Assembly: GCA_034387635.1 (NCBI GenBank)
Contig: JAOANU010000002.1
Location: 124,001-188,000, forward strand
Direction: 5' to 3'
Length of the DNA: 64,000 bases
Source: Rhodosporidiobolus odoratus
Lineage: Eukaryota; Basidiomycota; Microbotryomycetes; Sporidiobolales; Sporidiobolaceae
Shown here piece after piece: positions 22,057 to 30,889 of the stretch. The notes beneath the pieces are model-generated. The model was given only the letters and a program-made list of their open reading frames with translations. It did no database searches and was not told where the DNA came from. Made by a program: the position numbers and the translations under genes. Every line of letters starts with the position of its first letter. Position 1 is the first letter of the stretch.

Positions 22057-23628
22057 ATGGACACGCAAGGCAGTGTCGAGACTGGCCAGGTAAGCCAGCG
22101 CTGCAACGCGTTCTACTAACTTGTCACCTCAGTCGGCCCCGTGGGTCACCCTACTCTGGCGCTTCCCTGGTGTCGCTGCCTTTCTCGCAACGCCGGTCGG
22201 CGCGACCAGCTACCCGTCAGCTTCGGCAGGTCAAGACATACACTTTCAAGTCTTGTGGTGAAGCTCACAAAGCAGTCCTCGCAGTCGCCCACGTTCGACA
22301 ACAACCGCTGGCAACTCGAACTGCAGGTTCGCCTGCTTTTTCCGCTCTTCAAGCGCAAGTAGCCTGACGTCTTGCGCACGTCAGCGTGCTGCTCGACTTC
22401 CTGACCATGTAGGCGTTCTCTTGATCGGGATCCCCCAGCCACATGAAGAAGATCCTGAGGCTGGTACCTGGTCACGCTTGGGGGCATTCCAAGTCTTCTT
22501 CGAGGTCAGCTCGCAGACCTCCGTTGCCGTTTGTTCTTACATAACAAAGGTCTACACAGCTTCTGCACCAGGACTGTACGCGATGCCCGAGCCCACGCAA
22601 GGTGTGTACTTGTCTTTCTACGTCTTGCCTCGCCCGCGTTTCTCATCCTCGCTTCCCTTCAGGGTATACGCTAGACGTTCGGAGCTTGGGGGCGGGAAGG
22701 GTCCGCATCTGAGGCTTTGAAGAAGCTGTCAAAACAGCGACCCTGCAAGGGACGCACATCTTAAGCAAGATGTGCGTCCTTGCTTAAGATGTGCGTCCCT
22801 CCTTCCCGTCACATCGAACAGTCCTCACCTCACAAAGTTTCTGCACCAGGATACCTTCGTCGTCCGGTGTACGATCTCGATTTTGCCCTACCTTCCGAGA
22901 CCACCTCCCCCCGTTCCTCCACCTTCTCCGCCCCTCGTTTCCGACCAGCTAGGCCTCGCTTATCGCGAATTCTTCGAGTCCGCCAGTTCTGCCGACGTTC
23001 GCTTCATCTTCGAGAAAGATAGTAGACTCGACATGACGCGCGAGGTGATTGCGAACAAGCAGTTTCTCGTCGCTCGCAGTAGCTACTTCGAAGCGAGAGC
23101 GTTTTTCTTCCGCGCCTTGGTTTCTGTACATCGTTGTACTAAATCTTGGCTTCGAGCAGTGTTTTCTGGCGGCTTTGCCGAGTCTCGAGACTCGCCAGTC
23201 GCTTCCGACTCTACTCTCGCGAGCGCCGGAGATCAGAGTCGCCCGATTCCGCCTCGGGGTGGGAGGACGAGGATGACTCAGTAGAATGGATTCCGGAGTG
23301 GTTGGCGCAGAACGGGCTTGGAAACTCCAAAGGGGCCGATCCCGGTGAGACTGAAGAGCGCTCTGGCGGAGCTGAAGCTCGCAATGGCCTGCACGAAGGT
23401 GATGGTGAAAGGTCAGAAAAAGATGACGGAAAGGTTGTCCGAGTCCAAATCACGGATACCGGGTGCGTTCCTTCTTTCTACCGCATTCGTCTTGATCTGA
23501 CCAGATGGCCAGCTCAGCTACCCACGTGCACCCCGGCTTTCGCCATCGTAGTCAAGTGCCACGCCCAGATTCAAAGCGGTTCCGAGGCTTTCACGAGACT
23601 GTTGAAGGGGTTGTCCGCATCGACGTAG
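22057..23628 (+). pseudogene. decayed MATH-BTB gene, copy 1 (internal deletion)
   Basis: Homologous segments follow the order of the intact copy at 49093-51198. They are: a first exon of 11 codons (MDTQGSVETGQ, paired with MNHGEGVETGS in the intact copy); a MATH beginning (WVTLLWRFPGVAAFL); SPTFDNNRWQLELQ; GTWSRLGAFQVFFEV; then the BTB start (LGLAYREFFESASSADVRF, TREVIANKQFLVARSSYFEA), the FSGGFAES exon and an acidic exon ending ITDTG. After about 23465 it jumps to the last exon (TPAF...IQSGSEAFTRLLKGL, stop 23626-23628). The distal BTB and BACK-like exons are missing. One MATH exon, read in the frame set by its splice site, hits TGA at 22710-22712. A perfect hairpin occupies 22748-22800. MATH-BTB proteins are usually Cul3 substrate adaptors; this copy is unlikely to make one. 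Confidence 0.7.
22748..22800. repeat. perfect 22-bp inverted repeat with nested palindrome
   Basis: Arms 22748-22769 and 22779-22800 pair without mismatch around a 9-base spacer. The left arm and spacer also form an alternative hairpin (GACGCACATCTT / AAGATGTGCGTC, loop AAGC). The unit AAGATGTGCGTC therefore occurs three times within 53 bases, once inverted. It lies just upstream of the BTB exon of MATH-BTB copy 1. Confidence 0.9.
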
Positions 23629-24875
23629 CAGCCACTTCTCTTCTTTCGCTTGGTAAGCGCTCGTTCTTATCTGAGCATTTCTTCAATTTTGTCGTCGCGC
23701 TAGATCTGCAACGCACAATCCTTTCCCTGTCCTTCAGAATGTGGTTGTATCTGTCAGTCCCCCATGCAGACTGAGCGTTGGTAATTCCATCGTCGCGCTC
23801 GAACAGTCTTTGACTGGATCCGAGGGACCCCCCTTCATCGCCTCCTCTTTCGGTGCACTCCTCTTGACGCTTGTCTGTACGCTTGCTCAGTATCTCGACA
23901 ACGGCTGGCTCGTTTGCGCTCTGCTCGCGTACATCACTCGCTCGGCATCATTCTTTCCGCCAGCCGCCGCGGCGTCCCATTCAGACCATTTCGACTTGGG
24001 TTATTGCCGTTCAGCAGGCGGCAAGCGTACGGCACTGCCCCCAAGCGTACGCTTGCTACGCTTCCCCATACGCTTGTGGGGGTGGCGGTGCATACGCTTG
24101 ACCGACTGGCATGCGTACGCTCAAGCGGGTGGGGAAGCGGACGGACAAGCGTACCCGGTAAGAATCTCGTCTCCCTGCCGCTTGGGGCGCTGTCTGATGC
24201 TCTCGACGCGTGCAGAGACGGTACTAAGTCTGTCCTCGAGGGATGTGACGATTGCGGAAAGCGACAGAGCGGCGAGTGCGGCTTGTCCGCGTTTCCCTTC
24301 TGACAATATGCTCTTCTTTCCTCCGCTGCATTTCGTGCCCGCTTGTTCTGCTCTGCTAGTCTACCGCCAAACGTCCAGACTCGACCAACAACATTACAGT
24401 CTCCCTACTTCGATCCGGGTACGCCGCGAACCGTCGCACAATCCCGCCCTCTCTACCCTCTTTCGTCGGCGCCACCCTGTCTGTGGTTAAAGGTACGGGT
24501 GGGAAGGAGGTGGTGCACGAGAATCATATTGTGTTGATAGGTGACTTCATCTCCGATTTATATGACGGGGAGGGGGGAGACGGGAGGATGAGGGCGGGAG
24601 TGGTGAGGCCGACGGTCACCGTGAGGTCTGGGTGCTAGTATCCCACGGCACCTCGCAGGGTGCAGCGGGGCTGGTAACGAACGGCAGACGTATGAAAGGA
24701 GGTGCATGGCGATGAGGTTGCGGAGCGGAAAAATCGAAGGTTATCACACCGGCGAGGGAGGGCTGTTCTCAAGCTGTTCTGCGCTGAATACCCGGTGCAA
24801 ATGCAGTCCCCGCTCCCTGTCACACAGATGATTGCAGGGGACCCCAGCCAGGTGACCGTGTGGCACTTGGGCTAC
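23629..24875. other. 1.2-kb accessory spacer left of the transposon
   Basis: No supported gene. A long open frame (23741-24490) has no splice or family support. It contains the AAGCGTACGC-type motif cluster listed separately (24020-24160) and purine-rich sequence at 24560-24600. Confidence 0.5.
24020..24160. repeat. AAGCGTACG-type motif cluster, left
   Basis: About eight matches or near matches to AAGCGTAC or its complement GTACGCTT within 140 bases, including the palindrome AAGCGTACGCTT near 24042, GCTACGCTTCC, two CATACGCTTG and AAGCGTACCC. Spacing is irregular. A second cluster is at 30370-30690. Confidence 0.75.
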
Positions 24876-25119
24876 TGTAAGGCTAGGGCCTCACCAAAGG
24901 GAAATAAGGATAAGATGAGACACAAGGGAGATGGATGGTAGAGCGCGGTTCCTCCTGGTTCTTCTCCTTACGCTCACGCGCACGGAGAACGAACCAGGTA
25001 TGTACCATTCCGTAGCTCTCTCCTTACGCTCACGCTCACGGAGAACGAACCAGCAATATACTGTGTTCCCTTGTCTCTCCGGTACAGCGTCGAGACGAAG
25101 TGTTGGTCGACTTATCTAC
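24876..25119 (+). repeat. 5' LTR
   Basis: 244 bp, identical to the 3' LTR except at three bases. It contains a 35-bp near-perfect direct repeat (24963-24997 and 25019-25053). No sequence starting TGG, the usual tRNA primer-binding site, follows it; the next bases are CCCCAAGAGCGCCG. Confidence 0.92.
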
Positions 25120-25248
25120 CCCCAAGAGCGCCGTATCTCTCGACTTCAGATTCGTCCTCCCTCATCCGACGACGACCACTCTGCCGCCTCTTCCGCTTCC
25201 GAGCCAGAAGACGCCGCCTTTCCTACAAGGACGCAACCTCGACGCACG

Positions 25249-28200
25249 ATGGTCGCCTCCACTACAATTACGACTACGTCCTACCAGCCGGGCAAGGCTC
25301 CCCTCCTCTTCGAGTCCTCCCCCGCTGGCATCATCGCCTTCCTCCGTGCAGCCCGCCTCTTCTTCCGCACCAAAAGCGTCAAGGAGGATGAGGATAAGGT
25401 CGCTTACCTAGGAGCAGGGTTACAGAACTTCCCCGAACTCTACAACTGGTACCTCTCCTCGGCGACGGCGCACGAAACTAAGGCCTATGAGACCTTCGTG
25501 GCGGATCTACAGCGCAGAGCGATGCCCAGGGATTACGTATGGGAAGCTAAGGGCAGGATTCGTTGGGCACGTCAGGGCGAGATGGATTATGAGGATTGGG
25601 TGGAGGATTTGAGGACCGAACACCTTTCTCTAACCGAGAAGATCCTCAGCACCCGTGAGTTCATCGAGTGCGTCCTCTACGGTATGGACGTCAAATTATC
25701 TACCGTCCTTCGCTCCGGCAACGTCCTCAAGAACTCGGGCTTCCATCAGGACGACCTCGCCTCTCTCGCCCTCTCTTCCACTCCTCTCGCCTTCACCGCA
25801 CCTCTCGATTACGAACGTTTCGACCGCGAGGCTCGGGACGAATGGAACAAGATCAAGTCTCGTCGTCGCAGCAACGCGCAACAACTCAAGTCCCTGAATA
25901 AGAAGACGGCTTCGCTCGCGGTTTCGTCCTCCCCTTCTCGCTCGCCCTTTGCGACCACCCGATCGTTGTCGCCCAAGGTCGCTTCTACCGTCAGCTCGAC
26001 TACGGCCGCCGCTATTCCCGCTACGTCGCAAGGCGGAAGACGCCCTCCGAAACTCACCGACTTGGAGCGCGATTGGCTTTCGGCCAACAAAGGGTGCTTC
26101 CGCTGTCGTCAGCCGAACACCGATCACGAGGCAGTGGATTGCACGACTTGGCCACCTAACGACTACGTCGTCCCGGTACCCGTTGGCTGGACTAAGGACG
26201 CTACCACCTCCACTACTACAACTGGCGGCAAGATCGGCGTCCGAGGTATCCACGCCTACTCCGACGATGAGATCGAGCTCCCGGAGTCTCTCGCCGACGA
26301 CTCGGATTCTGATGCGTGCGTTCTCCCTCCTCTCTCCCTCCGCGTCGGTTCGAAACGTTCGGGTCTTCTCACGAATGCTCTCGCTGACTCCGGTTCATTC
26401 GTCACGCTCATTTCAGATAAGCTGGCGTCTAGACTGGGGTTGGAGAGGCAGAAACTGAGTAGACCTAAAACCTATCAACTTGCAATTGAGGGAGGAGACG
26501 AGTTCAAACAAATTACCGAGTTCGTCCGCGCTCTGCTTCACCTAGCCAACGGAGCTTGGTCCGCCGGGGTCACAACGTTTCTAGTCGCCCCGCTCGAGGA
26601 ACCCTACGGCGTCATCCTCGGAACTCCCTTCTTACGTCGGCATCGTATCACCCTCGACTTTTCCGACGATCCTAAGCTTCTCATCTCGCAGGCCGCTCCC
26701 TTGGAGCCGCTCGACCTATACGCCGACGTGGAAGGACCGATGACTCAAGTGGAAAGGATGGAAGCCATGGAGGACGGTGAGCGGGATGAAATCATTGAAG
26801 CAGCGGTGGAAACCCTCATTGCTAGGGTAGAGGCGAAGACGGAGGAGGAGAAGGAGATGAAGGAACGCGCGGCGCGAGTCATGGCCGACTACGAGGATCT
26901 CTTCCCGGACGTCCTCCCCGCCCTCACTCGCGATTACCTCGATCGGACGCGGACTCGACACAAGATCAAGCTCGTCGACTCCTCGAGGACGCATAATCAG
27001 CGGGGATTCAACGTTCCGAGGAAGTGGCGGGAGCGGTGGAAAAAGATGCTAGACGAGCACATCGTCGCCGGACGTCTACGACCCTCGACGTCTCCCTTCG
27101 CGTCGGCCGCTTTCATCATTCCGAAGAAGGATCCGCTGGCAGACCCTCGATGGGTAAACGACTACCGACATCTCAACTCCAACACGGTCAAGGATCGTAC
27201 TCCTCTCCCTGTCCCGGACGTCGTACTCTCCGATGCCGCCCTCGCCAAGTACTGGGGTAAGATCGATATGACGAACGCCTTCTTCCAGACGCCAATGGAC
27301 GAAGAAGATATCGCCAAGACGGCCATCAAGACGCCCTGGGGCCTCTTCGAATGGACCGTCATGCCTCAAGGTTTATGCAACGCGCCGGCAACTCACCAGG
27401 CGCGAGTTAACGAAGCGCTTCGACACCTCATCGGCGTATGCTGTCAAGCATTCGTCAACGACATCATCATCTACTCCTCGACTATCGACGAGCACGAAAA
27501 GAACTGTCGAGCCGTACTGGACGCCCTTCGAGCCGCCAACTTGTACTGTTCACGGAAGAAGACCGACCTTTTCACCATCCGGACCGACTTTCTCGGTCAT
27601 GTCATCTCAAGGGACGGTCTCGAAGCGGATCCAAGTAAGGTGGAAAAGATTAAGAATTGGAAGGTTCCTACTACGGTTACTCAGGTGCGTGGATTTCTCG
27701 GTATTGTTCAGTATCTGCGGAAATTCATTCCGCAACTGTCCAAACACATGGCGGTTCTGACCCCCTTGACCAAGAAAGGGATGACTCGAATCGAGCATCT
27801 CTGGACCGGCAAGGAGGGAAGGGCATTTGAGGCGATCAAAAGGATCGTTACCTCATTGCCGGTGCTGCGTCCAATCGATCAAGACTCGGACGAGCCCATT
27901 TGGTTGATGACGGATGCCTCTAAGGTTGGAATTGGTGCGGTACTGTTACAGGGCAAGGATTGGAGAACAGCGTTACCGTGTGGGTTCCGGTCGAGGCAGT
28001 ACATTGCGGCGGAGAAAAACTATCCTACTCACGAGCAGGAGTTGCTCGCAGTCGTGGCGGCGATGAAGGCGTGGAGGTTGGATCTGCTGGGCGTATCGTT
28101 CAATGTTCTTACGGACCATGATACGCTCAAACACTTCCGAACGCAGCTCACCTTGTCGAAAAGACAAGCACGCTGGACGGAAGTACTGGCGGACTATGAC

Positions 28201-29781
28201 TACGAATTAGCGTACATTCCAGGACCACAGAATGCGGTGGCGGATGCGATGAGCCGCTTCTCCTTTGGGGAGAGCAATGGGAGTGTAGCGGTTTGCGGCG
28301 TTTCTACAACATCTCTTCCTTCCGCCTTTGTGCGAACGTTGGGCAGTAGCTACGCTAATGATCCCTTTTGCTCCCAACTTCTCCGCAATCTCTCTTCCTC
28401 CCCTGGATTTGCGCAGAAAGATGGTCTTTTATACTTCGAGGAAGATCGATTGGTGGTTCCCATGGACTCACAGGTGCGCGAAACTCTCCTTCATGACGCA
28501 CACGATGCGTTGGGGCATCTGGGGCCCAGGAAGACGCTGTCGAGTTTATCGCAGTCGTTTTACTGGCCCGGTATGTCGAAGGACGTTTTGCGTTACGTCT
28601 CGTCGTGCGACGGATGCCAAAGGCATAAAGCGCGGACAACGAAACGAGCGGGACAGTTACACGGTTTACCGGTTCCGCAGAAACCGTTCGAGGATGTGGC
28701 GTTGGACTTTGTCGGGCCTCTCCCTCTGTCGGAGGGCAGAGATATGCTGCTCACAATCACCTGTCGTTTGACTGGTTATGCTCGCTGTCTCCCCTGCCGT
28801 TCCAAGGACGGCGCTAAGGACATAGCGGAGCTGGTGTATAGGGAATGGTTCTGCCTGTTTGGGCTTCCGAAGCGTTTGGTCTCCGACCGAGACAAACTCT
28901 TCACCTCACGGTTCTGGCGGTCTTTGCATGAGCGGGTGGGGGTCAAATTGCAGATGAGCACGGCGTTTCATCCGGAAACCGATGGTCGAAGCGAACAAAC
29001 AAACAAGACGGCGGTACAAGTACTTCGGCAGTATGTTTCAAGACATCAAAAGGACTGGGTTCGTTTCCTTTCCTCTGCCGAGTACGCGATCAACGCTGCC
29101 GTGAATGATTCTACAGGTGCTTCACCCTTCGAAACCGTCCTCGGCTACCGGCCTTCTCTCTTCCCTTCCCCCGACTCCACTCCCTCTCCGCTTCCAGCCG
29201 TCGAGGAGGTCGTCGCCGAAAGGAAGGTCAGGGTCGGCGAGGTGCGGGATGCTCTCGCGGCAGCGAAGGTCCGCCAAGCGGAACAGGCGAACAAGCGGCG
29301 TGGCGCTGAATTGGGATATAAGGTGGGAGATTTGGTTATGGTGGATTCAGCGGACAGACGGGCTCGGTACAAGACGAAGGGGGGAGATGTCCGAGCGGCT
29401 AAGCTCTTTCCTCGATGGGATGGACCTTACCCGGTAGAAGCGGCGTTCCCCGACACCTCGACCTATCGGCTCTCTCTCCCTTCGAACGACCGCGCACACC
29501 CGACATTTCATTCTTCCAAACTCAAGCCGTACAACATCAACGACTCGGCCCTCTTCCCTGCTCGCGAACCTCCTCGTCCCGAACCTATCGACATCGAAGG
29601 CGAAAAGGAATACAGGGTGGAAGCTATAGTGGATGAAAAGGGTAAAGGGCGGACGAGGAAGTTCTTGGTGCGTTGGGAAGGTTACCCTGACTCGGAGAAT
29701 ACGTGGGAGCCCGTCGTGAATCTTGAAGATACGGCGGCGCTGGACAAGTGGGAGGAGAAGAAGGGGAGGGGGGAAGCCTAG
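25249..29781 (+). CDS. Ty3/gypsy gag-pol polyprotein with chromodomain, 1510 aa
   Basis: A single uninterrupted frame, which also stays open upstream to 24931 in the LTR. The start is taken at ATG 25249, the first after the LTR that leads into gag-like sequence. Domains in order: a gag-like helical region (25300-25900); a zinc knuckle at about 26095-26142 (C-x2-C-x6-H-x4-C, two residues longer than usual before His); aspartic protease with ADSG at about 26383-26394; reverse transcriptase 27050-27700; RNase H about 27900-28260; integrase with HHCC finger (28500-28630) and a D-D-E triad near 28704, 28881 and 28992; then a chromodomain at 29606-29760 (KFLVRWEGYPDSENTWEP). Oddity: the RT active-site motif reads FVND, so the first Asp of the usual YxDD is Asn (27457-27459, residue 737). 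Codon use is similar to host genes. Confidence 0.93.
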   Translation: MVASTTITTTSYQPGKAPLLFESSPAGIIAFLRAARLFFRTKSVKEDEDKVAYLGAGLQNFPELYNWYLSSATAHETKAYETFVADLQRRAMPRDYVWEAKGRIRWARQGEMDYEDWVEDLRTEHLSLTEKILSTREFIECVLYGMDVKLSTVLRSGNVLKNSGFHQDDLASLALSSTPLAFTAPLDYERFDREARDEWNKIKSRRRSNAQQLKSLNKKTASLAVSSSPSRSPFATTRSLSPKVASTVSSTTAAAIPATSQGGRRPPKLTDLERDWLSANKGCFRCRQPNTDHEAVDCTTWPPNDYVVPVPVGWTKDATTSTTTTGGKIGVRGIHAYSDDEIELPESLADDSDSDACVLPPLSLRVGSKRSGLLTNALADSGSFVTLISDKLASRLGLERQKLSRPKTYQLAIEGGDEFKQITEFVRALLHLANGAWSAGVTTFLVAPLEEPYGVILGTPFLRRHRITLDFSDDPKLLISQAAPLEPLDLYADVEGPMTQVERMEAMEDGERDEIIEAAVETLIARVEAKTEEEKEMKERAARVMADYEDLFPDVLPALTRDYLDRTRTRHKIKLVDSSRTHNQRGFNVPRKWRERWKKMLDEHIVAGRLRPSTSPFASAAFIIPKKDPLADPRWVNDYRHLNSNTVKDRTPLPVPDVVLSDAALAKYWGKIDMTNAFFQTPMDEEDIAKTAIKTPWGLFEWTVMPQGLCNAPATHQARVNEALRHLIGVCCQAFVNDIIIYSSTIDEHEKNCRAVLDALRAANLYCSRKKTDLFTIRTDFLGHVISRDGLEADPSKVEKIKNWKVPTTVTQVRGFLGIVQYLRKFIPQLSKHMAVLTPLTKKGMTRIEHLWTGKEGRAFEAIKRIVTSLPVLRPIDQDSDEPIWLMTDASKVGIGAVLLQGKDWRTALPCGFRSRQYIAAEKNYPTHEQELLAVVAAMKAWRLDLLGVSFNVLTDHDTLKHFRTQLTLSKRQARWTEVLADYDYELAYIPGPQNAVADAMSRFSFGESNGSVAVCGVSTTSLPSAFVRTLGSSYANDPFCSQLLRNLSSSPGFAQKDGLLYFEEDRLVVPMDSQVRETLLHDAHDALGHLGPRKTLSSLSQSFYWPGMSKDVLRYVSSCDGCQRHKARTTKRAGQLHGLPVPQKPFEDVALDFVGPLPLSEGRDMLLTITCRLTGYARCLPCRSKDGAKDIAELVYREWFCLFGLPKRLVSDRDKLFTSRFWRSLHERVGVKLQMSTAFHPETDGRSEQTNKTAVQVLRQYVSRHQKDWVRFLSSAEYAINAAVNDSTGASPFETVLGYRPSLFPSPDSTPSPLPAVEEVVAERKVRVGEVRDALAAAKVRQAEQANKRRGAELGYKVGDLVMVDSADRRARYKTKGGDVRAAKLFPRWDGPYPVEAAFPDTSTYRLSLPSNDRAHPTFHSSKLKPYNINDSALFPAREPPRPEPIDIEGEKEYRVEAIVDEKGKGRTRKFLVRWEGYPDSENTWEPVVNLEDTAALDKWEEKKGRGEA

Positions 29782-29797
29782 CGAGTGGCTACTCGCT
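29780..29797 (+). other. short hairpin at the gag-pol stop
   Basis: AGCGAGT and ACTCGCT pair perfectly around GGCT, beginning inside the TAG stop. It is visible but too small to assign a role. Confidence 0.5.
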
Positions 29798-29815
29798 GGA
29801 AGGGGAGGGGGAGGG
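29798..29815 (+). other. polypurine tract
   Basis: An 18-base run of G and A (GGAAGGGGAGGGGGAGGG) abuts the 3' LTR. This is the expected plus-strand primer position for an LTR element. Confidence 0.9.
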
Positions 29816-30059
29816 TGTAAGGCTAGGGCCTCACCAAAGGGAAATAAGGATAAGATGAGACACGAGGGAGATGGATGGTAGAGCGCGGTTCCTCCTGGTT
29901 CTTCTCCTTACGCTCACGCTCACGGAGAACGAACCAGGTATGTACCCTTCCGTAGCTCTCTCCTTACGCTCACGCTCACGGAGAACGAACCAGCAATATA
30001 CTGTGTTCCCTTGTCTCTCCGGTACAGCGTCGAGACGAAGTGTTGGTCGACTTATCTAC
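29816..30059 (+). repeat. 3' LTR
   Basis: 244 bp, 241 identical to the 5' LTR; the internal 35-bp direct repeat is at 29903-29937 and 29959-29993. Confidence 0.93.
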
Positions 30060-30889
30060 GCGACCTTCCAGCTACTAACGCTGTACCTGCCCAGGTGGCT
30101 ATTCTTTCTTTCTCTTTTCTTCCGCCTTTCATTTGTGGTCTGTACCCCTAAGTTGCCTGCAACGAATCTCTTGTCAGTACAGCCGAGCTCAGTGTGATCT
30201 GAACATGCTGTGAGCAACAGATCTTCCGTCGCGAGTTTTTTTTGCCTTTTCTTCTTTCATTGGTTTCCCCTGCTTTCCGAGCTCCGAGACATTGTCAGCA
30301 ACACCACAGTTACGGCAGCTATGCTGCAGCGCACCATCAGCCCTGCTGGCACTCCTGCTGCGCGGCAAAGTGCGTGCGCTTTTCTGTACGCTTGTTCGTC
30401 CGCCTAAGCGTACGCATGCCCCGCACCTAGCGTATGGAGAAGCGTGCGGAGAAGCGTCAAAGTAAGCGTACAACACAGCCACTCCCCCCTGTTGGCAAGC
30501 GTACAAGCGTACGCGTCTTTGCAGAGTACGCTTGGAAGACTTTTCGAACCCCTCGCTCCCTTGCCACACACATAGCGCGCGTTCAAGCGAGTGCACTGTG
30601 GTTTAGATTCCTCTGCACCATCGCATACTCAAAGAACAGCCCAAAACGTCCAGTAGAAAGTGAGTGAGGCAAGCGTACCTACAAGCGTCAAGTTGGCCAT
30701 ACCGCTCCTCTTTCAGCGCCTCCACATCCCGTCGTTCTCGCTCGAATAGTTACCTCGAGAGCTGGCCTAGTCGGCTTGCCTATACCTGGGCATCTTCCGC
30801 CTACATCTTCCCTCGTCCCGCCTGCTTGCCGCCGCCCTCCCTCGACTGGCTCATAATCTGGAAGAGCTTCTCGCGGATCTGCATAAAGG
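30060..30889. other. accessory spacer right of the transposon
   Basis: No supported gene. It holds T-rich sequence at 30230-30265, the right-hand AAGCGTAC cluster and the promoter region of MATH-BTB copy 2. Confidence 0.5.
30370..30690. repeat. AAGCGTACG-type motif cluster, right
   Basis: Around ten matches or near matches, including AAGCGTACGCAT, AGCGTATGG, AAGCGTACAAGCGTACGCG near 30496, AGTACGCTTGG and AAGCGTACCT near 30670. AGCGTATGGAGAAG here is nearly the reverse complement of CTTCCCCATACGCT in the left cluster, so the two clusters are partly inverted relatives. Confidence 0.75.

Larger units (their letters stand above)
24876..30059 (+). mobile_element. Ty3/gypsy LTR retrotransposon, chromovirus type, 5184 bp
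   Basis: Complete structure: two 244-bp LTRs, one long gag-pol frame with a C-terminal chromodomain, and a polypurine tract next to the 3' LTR. The LTRs differ at only three positions (A/G near 24923, G/T near 24980, A/C near 25007 against the 3' copy), about 1.2 percent, so insertion was recent. Element ends are TGTAAG...TCTAC. The flanks are GCTAC and GCGAC, four of five matching, so the target-site duplication is imperfect or absent. It lies between two damaged MATH-BTB genes. Chromodomains usually steer integration to particular chromatin. Confidence 0.95.

Noticed and set aside
23741..24490. 249-codon open frame left of the transposon
   Set aside because: No splice context, no family resemblance, and it runs through the AAGCGTAC cluster; probably chance in GC-rich DNA.
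29780..29797. Hairpin at the gag-pol stop as a terminator
   Set aside because: It is a 7-bp stem without a T tract in a eukaryotic element whose transcript should end in the 3' LTR; recorded only as a structure.
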